From NCBI RefSeq assembly GCF_021107415.1, contig NZ_JAIOSW010000497.1, positions 1-16,047 on the forward strand: a stretch of 16,047 nucleotides of DNA, given 5' to 3'. The DNA is from Desulfobacula sp. (GTDB lineage: Bacteria; Desulfobacterota; Desulfobacteria; Desulfobacterales; Desulfobacteraceae). Positions 1 to 8,200 of the stretch are shown here, piece by piece. The position numbers were made by a program, and so were the translations under genes. The notes below the pieces were generated by a model. That model searched no databases. It worked only from the letters and a program-made list of their open reading frames with translations, and was not told the origin of the DNA. The first letter of the stretch is position 1. Each line of letters begins with the position of its first letter.

Positions 1-213
1 CTGGAGGGAACTTATCTGGCCTGGGCTGATTTCAGGGAACTTGGGCATGACAATGAAAGCCAGATTAGGCTTCTGGAAGAAACCGCCAAAGTCGGTCTTG
101 ATCATGGGAACTGGTTCGGAGACAACGGTACCGGATTCGAACGGTTCAATATTGCCTGCCCGAGAACTATTCTTGAAAAGGCAGTAAAATCCATTATAAA
201 GGCGTTAAAATGA
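1..213 (+). CDS. PatB/MalY-type PLP-dependent C-S lyase, C-terminal end (partial)
   Basis: The frame is open from the first base and gives the last 70 residues of a protein ending at TGA 211-213. It begins LEGTYLAWADFRELG and later has GNWFGDNGTGFERFNIACPR. This is the C-terminal signature of the MalY/PatB branch of class I/II aminotransferase-fold enzymes: the small-domain EGTYL-WxDFR strand, then the FG-xG-GFxRxNxACPR segment whose Arg binds the substrate carboxylate. Family members are cytoplasmic PLP enzymes that split cystathionine or cysteine conjugates to a thiol, pyruvate and ammonia. The catalytic lysine lies outside the window, so the exact substrate cannot be judged. The family call is fairly sure; activity on cystathionine rather than another amino acid is not shown. 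Confidence 0.85.
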   Translation: MEGTYLAWADFRELGHDNESQIRLLEETAKVGLDHGNWFGDNGTGFERFNIACPRTILEKAVKSIIKALK

Positions 214-265
214 CAAGCATTAATTGATTCAGGGGAACATTGTTGATCCATTTGTGTTTATTTCC

Positions 266-288
266 AATTGCCGGCAATTATTGGCCGG
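266..288. other. Palindrome downstream of the lyase gene
   Basis: AATTGCCGGCAATT at 266-279 is a perfect 14-bp palindrome. It overlaps a second possible hairpin, CCGGC at 271-275 with GCCGG at 284-288. No T-tract follows on either strand, so it is not a canonical terminator. It could be a transcript-end hairpin or a protein site. Apart from this and the hairpin repeat at 362-388, nothing else is recognised between 214 and 412. Confidence 0.35.
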
Positions 289-361
289 AAATCAGACCGA
301 TATTCTATTTTTATGAGCTTGGGGCCAAACATTGATTATTGTCTTAAAAACGTAACAATCC

Positions 362-388
362 AAATGCACCAGACGAGCCGGTGATTTG
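362..388. repeat. 27-bp hairpin repeat, copy 1
   Basis: This segment matches 2559-2585 at 25 of 27 positions and lies in the same orientation. On the minus-strand RNA it folds as CACCGG, loop, CTGGTG with one G-U pair, and the flanking CAAAT/ATTTG extend the stem around a bulged C. Unlike copy 2 it has no T-tract, and no minus-strand gene ends next to it, so its role as a terminator is doubtful. Confidence 0.6.
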
Positions 389-412
389 GAAACGTTCTGT
401 AAATAAGAAAAA

Positions 413-622
413 ATGAAATTCAATGTATATGGAAGAAAGATTGAAATTATCAAATCGTTGAATGGTTGGGATGTTTTTTATATAGGAAATGAAGGAAAAA
501 AGCGAACAGCTCATGACATAATTATTCTCATAGATTTGAAAGAGTCTGAAATAGTTGGCTATCTTGAAGACTTGCTTCACGAATGGGCAACTGCTAAAAA
601 TCATAGCGTTTTTAAATTATAA
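413..622 (+). CDS. Small conserved-type hypothetical protein (possible DUF7661 family)
   Basis: A 69-residue soluble protein with no signal peptide, membrane segment or cysteines. It starts MKFNVYGRKIEI and ends with an LHEWAT-x-KN segment. The pattern of a short beta hairpin (MKFNVYGR..I.I), an acidic amphipathic helix (DLKESEIVGYLEDLLHEWA) and a basic tail recalls short proteins I associate with DUF7661. That family name is from memory and should be treated as tentative; no function is known. The ribosome binding site is weak (AAGAAAA just before the ATG). The acyltransferase gene starts 31 bp downstream on the same strand, so the two may be co-transcribed, but nothing links their functions. 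Confidence 0.6.
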   Translation: MKFNVYGRKIEIIKSLNGWDVFYIGNEGKKRTAHDIIILIDLKESEIVGYLEDLLHEWATAKNHSVFKL

Positions 623-653
623 TAGAAAAGCAAAATTCAGGAAGTTTTGAGAA

Positions 654-2435
654 ATGAAAAAAGAAAGCACCTTCTCCAAAAGAAAATATGAATTTGACTG
701 GATCAGGGTTCTGGCAATCCTGATTGTATTTTTATATCACAGCACCCGGTTCTTTAACCTGGAAGCCTGGCATGTTAAAAATACCGACACCTATGTCTGG
801 GTGGAAATTTGGAATTATTTTGCCACCCTCTGGATGATGCCGGTTTTTTTCATTATTTCGGGTATCGGTCTTTTCTATGTCCTGAGAAAAAAATCAGGAT
901 GGAAACAATTCTACGCAGATAAATTTACCCGGCTGATGATTCCTTTGATCTTTGGAACATTTACTCACAGTGCGTTACAGATTTATCTGGAACGCATCAC
1001 TCATAACCAGTTTTCCGGTTCATTCTTTTCTTTCTTTCCATCTTATTTTTCCGACCTTTATCTGGAAATCGGAGGGACCGGGAATTTTGCATTTCACGGC
1101 ATGCATCTTTGGTATTTGTTGTTTTTATTTTTGTTCAGTCTTTTATGTTACGGGTTGTTCAAATGGCTTATGGGAAGTGCAAATAGACTGCTTGTCAGGT
1201 TTACAAAGCTGTTAGATAATCCCGTTCTAATGTACATGATATTTCCCTTTGTCTTATTAGCAATGAAATTAATCATCCCAGCCTCGATATTAAATGCCGG
1301 CAGTGGTGGGTGGGGATTTATCTATTACTTATGGTTTCTGATTGCAGGATTTGTTATTGCCTCCAGTCCGGAATTGAGCCTGAAAATTAAAGATAAATGC
1401 GGATTATCTCTTCTCATCGCTGTAATATTAACCATATTTTACCTTTACCAGTCTTTCAGCCGTTCCTATATTGTTTTCCCAGTTGATATAAGCCCTTTTT
1501 TATATTCCTTTTTAAGATATGTCTGTTCCTGGACCTGGCTTCTTGCCATTACAGGGTTTGGTATGCGGTATTTATCCTTTGACCATCCCGGTCTAAAACA
1601 TCTCAATGAAGGGGTCATGCCGTTTTATGTCCTGCACCAGACCGTACTGTTGTGTGTGGGGTATTTTGTAATGCCTTTGGTAATTCATGATTTTATAAAA
1701 TGGGGCCTTGTTTTTTGTGGTTCATTCTTAATCATCATTGCAATTTATATGATCTTTATCCGCAAAATCGATCTGTTACGTTTCCTTTTCGGAATGAAAA
1801 CCTCTCATCCCTTCTATGATATACTGCACAGACGAAATGCACTTGTGATCCCCCATTTGGTTTTCATCGGTCTAATCGTTTTTTCCGTAACAAACAGCTC
1901 CACCGCGGTCGGTATTTCCAAGAAACCCGGCCCGGTCATCTATGACAAGAACAAAGATATTATCCTTAATATAAGTTCGGCTGCAAAACTCTCGGCAACC
2001 GGAGTGCAAATCGTCAAAGACAGAAATGCCGTTGAAGGAGAGGCCATCGGATTTACTAATGAAGCGGTTTCAAAACCCCTGAAAGATCCAAAAATCTATG
2101 TGGACATAGGTTTTTTCGCACCAGCCGGAAGCTATATCATATGGCTGAGGGGAAAATGTGAATCTGATGATCTTTATGCCGATTCTGTCTGGCTTCAGTT
2201 TGACCGGCAAATCGGTACAGGCCGCGGTCGGATGTTCGGCAACTGGGCTAATATCCATCCGGCACATAACTGGGGATGGGCAAGTGACGGCGCCCACGCT
2301 GTACCTGTAATACTAAAATATACTGGGGACCATAGGGTTCGGATACAGCCCCGCCAGATTCCCCACAAGATTGACCAGATCTGGTTGAGCTGGTTTCAAT
2401 ATCGTGTTCCGGACAACAACAGCCCCATAGAATAA
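654..2435 (+). CDS. Membrane acyltransferase (acyltransferase-3 family) with exported carbohydrate-binding-like C-terminal domain
   Basis: 593 residues. Residues 12-430 are an acyltransferase-3 (OafA/MdoC-like) integral membrane domain. It opens with FDWIRVLAILIVFLYHS, which contains the family's N-terminal Arg and His (R18, H29), continues with WMMPVFFIISG and FxADKFTRLMIPLIFG, and has about ten hydrophobic segments. Known members transfer acyl groups, often acetyl or succinyl, to sugars of exopolysaccharide, O-antigen or glucans. After the last membrane segment, residues 440-593 form a beta-rich domain (PAGSYIIWLRGK, ADSVWLQFD, HRVRIQPRQ...IDQIWLSW). It resembles the CBM6-like domains found at the C-termini of some glycoside hydrolases, which suggests glycan binding on the outer face; this part is inference. 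Start: AGGAAG at 639-644 lies 9 bp before the ATG. The fused extra domain is unusual for the family. Confidence 0.8.
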   Translation: MKKESTFSKRKYEFDWIRVLAILIVFLYHSTRFFNLEAWHVKNTDTYVWVEIWNYFATLWMMPVFFIISGIGLFYVLRKKSGWKQFYADKFTRLMIPLIFGTFTHSALQIYLERITHNQFSGSFFSFFPSYFSDLYLEIGGTGNFAFHGMHLWYLLFLFLFSLLCYGLFKWLMGSANRLLVRFTKLLDNPVLMYMIFPFVLLAMKLIIPASILNAGSGGWGFIYYLWFLIAGFVIASSPELSLKIKDKCGLSLLIAVILTIFYLYQSFSRSYIVFPVDISPFLYSFLRYVCSWTWLLAITGFGMRYLSFDHPGLKHLNEGVMPFYVLHQTVLLCVGYFVMPLVIHDFIKWGLVFCGSFLIIIAIYMIFIRKIDLLRFLFGMKTSHPFYDILHRRNALVIPHLVFIGLIVFSVTNSSTAVGISKKPGPVIYDKNKDIILNISSAAKLSATGVQIVKDRNAVEGEAIGFTNEAVSKPLKDPKIYVDIGFFAPAGSYIIWLRGKCESDDLYADSVWLQFDRQIGTGRGRMFGNWANIHPAHNWGWASDGAHAVPVILKYTGDHRVRIQPRQIPHKIDQIWLSWFQYRVPDNNSPIE

Positions 2436-2556
2436 TCTGTTTCTTGTTCAACATTTAGGGCAGGTATTGAAATAGTAGTTTCCATAATCCGGGAGTGTGA
2501 CAATTCAAAACCTGAGATTGCTCTGGTGCTTGATTGTCCACAATAAAAATCAACAA

Positions 2557-2585
2557 AAAAATGCACCGGGCGAGCCGGTGATTTG
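2557..2585 (-). terminator. Rho-independent terminator (minus strand) and hairpin repeat copy 2
   Basis: Read on the minus strand, the stem CACCGG, 5-nt loop, CCGGTG is followed by CA and then seven T. AAAT/ATTT extend the stem around a bulged C. It lies about 55 bp past the original stop of the symporter remnant, so it is the natural terminator of that former minus-strand unit. 27 bp of it are duplicated at 362-388. Besides this site nothing is recognised in 2436-2640. Confidence 0.75.
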
Positions 2586-2640
2586 TAATTACATTGCCCG
2601 GCAAAAAAATAAATGATCGCGGAGTCAGATAATCTTCAGG

Positions 2641-3297
2641 CTACTTAAACTTTACTGCAAGATACCCGTCAATCATAAGATGAGTAATATGATGCACCAC
2701 ACAGACAAGGAGAGCTGTTCCATATTCTGGGAAATAGGTCATCTACAGCATGACAGAAAGGGGCAGGGTTTTTTGTGATCCCATGAAAATCACACTCTCG
2801 CGTTTGCCTTTGCCGATGTTAAGAAGCCGGGAAACCAGGCAGAAAAATCCCAAAAGACACAGATGAAAAACAATGACCAGGGGAACTATCAAGAAAAAGC
2901 TGCTGCTTTTGGATATAAGAATCTCCTTGACGCCTGACAATGACATAAAAACAATACAGATCACACAGCATTGATTGATAATTCCCATAATCTTTTTTCG
3001 GTTTGCCGTAATATTGAAAACCATCTTCTTTAAAAACATGCCGGTGATCAACGGCAGGAGCACCAGGATCAGCAATTTTACAATAATCGCTTTTTGATCA
3101 ATGGACAGTACTGTATCCTGCTGCTGCAAAAGCAAAAAAATTGAAAGTACCAATGGAATGGAAACAATGGCAATACAATTGGAAACAATCGTTACAAAGA
3201 GTGCATGGGCCATGTTCCCATCGGCATTTCCTGTCATCCCTACACCGCTTGAAATGGTTGTCGGCATCACTGCTACCAGGAACATACCGAGGAGGAT
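2641..3297 (-). pseudogene. Bile acid:sodium symporter-like (SBF/YfeH-type) gene, C-terminal remnant
   Basis: The minus-strand frame encodes membrane segments beginning LLGMFLVAVMPTTISSGVGMT, then DGNMAHALF, and later VIFMGSQKTLPLSVML. The MPTTISSGV and GSQKTLPL patterns are typical of the SBF-like (PF13593, YfeH-type) transporter family, whose members have about ten membrane helices. A TAG at 2743-2745 interrupts the frame. Beyond it the same frame continues for 33 codons (MTYFPEYGTALLVCVVHH...MIDGYLAVKF) to the real end at TAG 2641-2643, and these residues look like the usual family C-terminus. So the amber codon is a nonsense mutation in a once longer gene. The N-terminal part, roughly the first third to half, is missing and replaced by acyl-CoA-synthetase sequence. 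It is almost certainly not a working transporter. Confidence 0.8.
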
Positions 3298-3920
3298 ACC
3301 GGTTTCCGACATGCCTTCCCGCTCCACAGGCTCTTTACCAAATATTTGTTTGATCCTTTGAAACTCTTTAACCGGAAGGGGTGCTGATCCTGATGTCCAG
3401 AGTCTCATGTGATCGAAACAAAGCGTTTGATTTTTTAGCACGTCAATAAGTTTTGAATACATGGCCGGAACTCCCATGAATATGGAACAGGCCAGATCTG
3501 TCTTGTTTTCTTTTAAAATATCAAGCACGATTTCAGGAGTAAACCTATCAAACAGCACCACATGTGCCCCTGAAATCAAGGCCGTGTGCAGGGCAAAACA
3601 TAACCCGTGAACATGGAAAAGGGGCAGAGAATGACACAAGGTATCAGACTCTGAAATTTCCCATATGTTAATAATATTTTTTGCATCATGCACCAGATAT
3701 TTCTGGGTCAGAACAGCACCTTTAGGATCGTAAGCGACGGTGCTGCATCATTTAGCAGATAGGTTAACTCAAATTTTTTAAATCCCGGATTCAGGGGCAC
3801 ACATACCGCTCCTATTTTTTGAAGGGCAATGTAGACAACAATAAAAACCAGGGATCTATCAAGGAGAAGAACAACATTATCTGATTTTTTAATCCCCTGC
3901 TTTAAAAACAGGTTAGCCAT
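3295..3920 (-). pseudogene. Malonyl-CoA synthetase-like AMP-forming acyl-CoA ligase remnant with internal deletions
   Basis: The minus strand carries pieces of an ANL-family acyl-CoA synthetase. Piece 1 (from ATG 3918-3920) matches an N-terminal region: SDNVVLLLDRS...ALQKIGAVCVPLNPGFKKFELTYLLNDAAPS. Near 3740 the frame changes, and piece 2 reads PKGAVLTQ...PLFHVHGLCFALHTALISGAHVVLF, GVPAMYSKLI, LWTSGSAPLP and GMSETG, which resembles MatB-type malonyl-CoA synthetases. About 90-100 residues expected between the pieces are gone, including the TSGTTG half of the ATP-binding loop. The first 40 or so residues also seem missing, and after GMSETG the sequence jumps into a transporter gene, so the C-terminal third is absent. 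The enzyme cannot be functional. An open frame from GTG 3693 to 2743 spans the chimera but is a by-product of the deletion. Confidence 0.8.
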
Positions 3921-4015
3921 TTTCTAATCTATACCTTTCAAGCTTGCATTTTCAATAGAAATTTATACGATTTAAAAAAAATCGATTTAAATACAGGTTG
4001 GAATTTTGTAGGCAG

Positions 4016-4888
4016 CTATTCGGTATTACCGGGAACAGTTTCATGCTTTTTTTTGTCCAGCTCCTTATCTATCATTCGGGACATGGCATCAATTGAGCGG
4101 TTCTTAACAAGTTTACCGTTAATAAATATGGCTGGAACTCCTCGAACCTTAACTTTTTGTGCCAGCCGGACATCGAAATTGATTTTGGTGTTGATAGAAG
4201 GATCTTTTAAATCTTTTTCAAATTTTTCCATGTCAAGACCGGTTTCCAGCGCAAGAAATTTTATCTTTTCATCATTCAATTTATTGTAATTTTGAAAGAA
4301 AATTTTTGATATCTCTCGATATTTTTCCTGATTGGCGGCCGCAAGCGCAGCCACAGCAGATTTTCTTGCAGCTTTATGTATTCTAAGAGGATAGTGTTTG
4401 ATAACAAGGTTTGCGTCATTCGGATATTTCTCAAGCAACTGCTCAAGTACAGGGAAAACCCTGGCACAATAAGGTCATTGGTAGTCAGAAAAAACAACTA
4501 TAGTTACAGGTGCATCGGCTTTACCGATTACCGGCGACCGGCCTGTTTGAATATTAAAGATTTTTACTATCTGAATGATTGATATCCGGTTATTTTCTGC
4601 ATCTGTTAGAAATAGTTTTTCTCCATCGGGAGACACAACGATCTGGGAAAAAGTGTCGGTCAGCGGTATGATTTCAGTAATTTTATTTTCGGATTTTGAA
4701 TGAACTTTTATGCTTTTTTCACAAAGTATATAAATGGTTGCCCCGTCTTTGGATATGGTTACGTCTATCGGCTTTTCATCAAGGTCAATACTGTTTAGGA
4801 TATTCCATTCAATTTTGGCATGAACAATTGAAAAAAAGATGAAAATGAACATGATTGCAGTAACTGCCTGGAACAATATTTTTTTCAT
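4016..4888 (-). CDS. Exported DsbA-like thioredoxin-fold protein with N-terminal propeller repeats; probable selenoprotein (Sec138)
   Basis: Read as one 290-residue gene from ATG 4886-4888 (GGAGGG at 4894-4899) to the stop at 4016-4018. Residues 1-24 are a signal peptide ending VHA. Residues 25-112 hold two YVTN/propeller-type blades (DVTISKDGATIYIL, IVVSPDGEKLFLTD). Residues 118-285 are a DsbA-like thioredoxin domain: APVTIVVFSDYQ, then TGA at 4475-4477, then PYCARVFPVLEQLLEKYP, with the cis-Pro loop VRGVPAIFINGK. Family members with this architecture normally have CPYC at this point, so the TGA sits exactly at the first active-site Cys, giving UPYC. The frame stays open on both sides and all expected motifs are present. 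A hairpin fitting a bacterial SECIS follows at 4430-4447. Predicted role: periplasmic thiol-disulfide oxidoreductase. The alternative is a single Cys-to-stop mutation. Confidence 0.75.
4430..4447 (-). promoter_or_regulatory. Candidate bacterial SECIS hairpin
   Basis: In the minus-strand mRNA, CTTGAGC AGTT GCTTGAG forms a 7-bp stem (two G-U pairs) with the 4-nt loop AGUU. The loop begins 35 nt after the in-frame UGA and has G as its second base. This agrees with the described bacterial SECIS rules: loop of 3-14 nt, G in the first two loop positions, 16-37 nt from UGA. A smaller hairpin CAGGG TTTT CCCTG lies between it and the UGA (4450-4463). No folding energies were computed. Confidence 0.6.
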
Positions 4889-5105
4889 AGAGGCCCTCCT
4901 TTTTTATATGTTCATAAATGTGTAAGAAAAATTTAGGAACATGATTCCGAATTAATAATAAAATTTATTTTCGATCCTGCCATAGGTGGAAATAAATATT
5001 TCAATATCACACTACTAAAACATATATTTCAATGCAAATTATTTCACAACAGGACTTGTCCCGGGATATTATTTGAATATTTTTTAGATTAAATATATTT
5101 TTTTC

Positions 5106-5206
5106 AATTGTGTAATATTTTTCCTAATTGTATGTAATTTTTTTCACAATGTTACATTTATTTCCTATGGAAAAAATTACCATAAATTACTGTAAATATT
5201 ACCATA
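5106..5206. promoter_or_regulatory. AT-rich repeat cluster, candidate upstream activator sites
   Basis: Between the divergent genes, short motifs recur: AATTGTGTAAT at 5106-5116, AATTGTATGTAAT at 5126-5138, CACAATGTTACA at 5145-5156, ATTACCATA at 5176-5184 and again at 5198-5206 (22 bp apart, two helical turns), with the dyad TTAC-T-GTAA between them. The block lies 30-130 bp upstream of a -24/-12 promoter, where sigma-54 activators usually bind. No known consensus is recognised, and AT-rich chance repeats are possible. The rest of 4900-5100 is AT-rich without recognised structure. Confidence 0.35.
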
Positions 5207-5232
5207 TAAGACTTTCATGGTGTGGTTAAAAA

Positions 5233-5249
5233 TGGAACATTTCTTGCAT
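5233..5249 (+). promoter_or_regulatory. Sigma-54 (-24/-12) promoter of the giant exported protein
   Basis: TGGAAC at 5233-5238 and TTGCAT at 5244-5249 give the GG-N10-GC spacing of sigma-54 promoters (consensus TGGCAC-N5-TTGCA/T), with one change in the -24 box. Transcription would begin near 5260, leaving a leader of about 40 nt before the ATG at 5298. No equally good sigma-70 promoter was seen here. Confidence 0.65.
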
Positions 5250-5297
5250 GTATTATAACAAAATAATGATAAAGCAAAACCTAAGGAGGGCGTGGTG

Positions 5298-8200
5298 ATG
5301 AAGCAGATTAAAATATATGCAATCATTTTAGGCCTGTTGTTTTTACAGGGTTTCTTTTTTTTAGTTAGCTTTCCTTCCCTTTCTTTAGCCGGGTGTCTGT
5401 ATACGGAGCCTGCGTCAAGTGCTTGTTATGCACCGCGTGTCATCCCCGGCAATGTCGGCCAGCACGTTGTTTTGATGGACGTATCCGATGCCTCGAGCAC
5501 AATATCGATGTCTTGCAGTCTTTATTCGGTAGGTGATTTGGTGTACTTTTCGGTCACCCCGACTGTCACCGGGTGGGTAACGGTGAGTACCTGTCATCCC
5601 ATGACCAGTTATGATACTGTGCTGGATGTATTTTCCGGGACGGGCTGTGAGTTGTTCAATCAGGTGGCCTGCAATGATGACAGTACGGATGAGTATTGTG
5701 ATTCCAGCTGCACGGGCCGACCGAGCAAGGTGAGGTTTTGGGCCACAGCAGGAAGCTCGTACAGGATTCGTGTGGGATCATACAACCAGAACAGCGGGAA
5801 CTGTGCCCTTTGTCTTGGTCTGATCGTCACCATTGGTACACCGTGCGGTGATCCGCCACGCAATATCATCTGCCAGGAGGCCATGGAACTGCCAGGCTCC
5901 TTTGGATCACATGAAGCCGAAATTGATGCAGCAGACGCTCTATCAATTTCCGAAAGCTGGTCCTGCAATGGCACCACCAAGGCGATAGGGTATCCTACAT
6001 GGTTTCGCTTCATATCGGAAATTGACGGCAAGGCCACCTTTACAACCTGCCATCCCACCACAAGCTTTGATACGGTGGTGCGTGTATTAAACGGTTGCAG
6101 CGGATTTGTTATGACCTATGCCTGCAACGATGATTCGCTGGATGCAGGCTGTAGCAATATCTGCGGAGGGTATAGGGCATCGAAAGTTTCATTTGACGTA
6201 ACGGACGGGTATGAATACTTTATTGAGGTGGGTTCGTATAATAGCAATTCAGCAGGCTGCACCCTGTGCCTTGGGGTCCGTCTGACGATTGAAGAATGCA
6301 GAATAGCTGAGGATTGTGATGATGGTAATCCCTGTACGACAGATACCTGCGGTGCAGGGACATGCGAGTATTCGAACAAATCTTACGGCACTGTCTGCGG
6401 CGACGACGGCAACGAATGTACCGTCGATATCTGCAATGGATCCGGTGCCTGCATTCAATCCAACGCACCCAATGGCACACTCTGCGGAGATCCTTCCAAT
6501 ACAGACTGCACTAATCCGGACACCTGTAGCTCAGGCGTATGCGTTGCCAACAACGTATCCTATGGTAATGCATGTGCAGGCGACGGCAACGAGTGCACCA
6601 ATGATATCTGTAACGGCATCGGCGCGTGCACCCACCCTTACAAGCCTTACGGCAGTGCCTGTGGAGACCCTTCTAATACGGACTGCACCGATCCGGATAT
6701 TTGTAATGGTGCAGGGGCATGCCTTTCCAAAAATGCTTCTTACGGTAGCTCCTGTACGGATGATGGGAACGAGTGTACGTACGATCAATGTAACAGTACA
6801 GGAAGCTGCACCCATCCGAATAAACCATCCGGGTCATCCTGTGGTGATTCCTCTGCTAGTGACTGCAGCAACTCCGATACCTGTGACGGTTCGGGCCAGT
6901 GCGATGAAAATAACCTTCCTTCAGGCACTCCCTGTCCCAACGATGCATTCTGTGACGGATCGGAAACCTGCGACGGGACAGGCGACTGTCAGTCGGGTGA
7001 ACCACCTTGCGAGGCAAATGAAACCTGCAATGAGATGGCAGACACATGTGACATAATTACCGACTGGTATGTTGGCCCGGGAGCCAGCATTCAAGCCGCC
7101 ATAGACGCTGCCTTTGGTTCCGGAGGAGGGACTGTCCACGTAGCAGCAGGGACTTATCACGAAAACATTCAGCTTAGAAATACTGTAAAGGTCCTGGGCG
7201 CGGGGGCAGGGGATAATCCTCTAGTGCATACAATCATTGACGGTGGCGGCATTGATTCAGTCGTTATGGCAAGTGGAGTGGATTCGACAGCAACACTTGA
7301 CGGATTCTTGATTGTCAACGGGTCGGCCTCTGAAGGGGGCGGCTTACATCTTAACGGGTCGTCACCTGTGATAAGCAACTGCCAAATTTCAGGCAATGGA
7401 GCCACCTACGGCGGGGGGATGCACAATGAGGATGCTTCACCCACAGTGGTCAATTGTATCTTTTCGAACAATACCGCCGATAATGGAGCAGGGATGTACA
7501 ACGAGGGGTCTTCCAACCCCATAGTGGTGAACTGTACCTTTACCGGTAATTCGGCTGTATTGAGTGGCGGCGGTATCAACAGCCTCAGCACCTGCGTGAT
7601 CCGCAACTGCGTAATCTGGGGAAATACTCCGGATGGAATAAGTGGTACGGCTGATGTGGCGTACTGCGATGTACAGGGCGGTTTTACTGGAACAGGCAAT
7701 AAGGATGTGGACCCAATGCTTGTGGATGCCGAAAACGGCGACTTCCACCTGGAAATGGGCTCGCCATGTATTGATAGTGGCGATAACGGGGCACTGCCTA
7801 CAGGGATCTCTACTGATTTTGAAGGGCAGATCCGCATTCTTGACGGAGATGGCAACGGTACGGCCATAGTAGATATGGGGGCTGATGAAGCCTTATTGAG
7901 TACGGCCTGGCTGTCAGGATATGTCTACTCGGGTGCCCTGGGCGATGAAACCACTCCACTATCGGACGTGGGTGTACAACTTTATTGTTCAGACAACGCA
8001 GGAGACCTTGGCATACTTGTCACCACCACCACCACCAATGCCCATGGATGGTACTGGCTGCCTATACCTGAAGTTTGTAACTATTATAATCTGCTGGAGA
8101 CAGACTCTACAGATTATACGTCCACCGGTGCTGTAACCGTGGGGGGCGCTGTGATAAACAAAAACCGGATTCAATATTCTCATCCTCTTACAGGAAAGAT

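Noticed and set aside
2743..2745. TAG inside the symporter remnant read as pyrrolysine
   Set aside because: Pyrrolysine is known mainly in methylamine methyltransferases. The site has no known catalytic role in SBF transporters, and the gene is already truncated by a fusion.
5292..5297. GTG 5292 as start of the giant gene
   Set aside because: It would lie only 1 bp from the AGGAGGG. ATG 5298 has a normal 7-bp spacing and a standard signal peptide start.
6304..7050. CRISPR-like array
   Set aside because: The repeats are coding, of unequal length, and keep the reading frame with regular cysteines. There are no unique spacers.
6316..7056. 246-codon plus-strand open frame inside the Cys-rich repeats
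   Set aside because: It is a shadow frame of the repeated coding sequence. Its low-complexity product resembles no family, and the main frame has clear domain structure.
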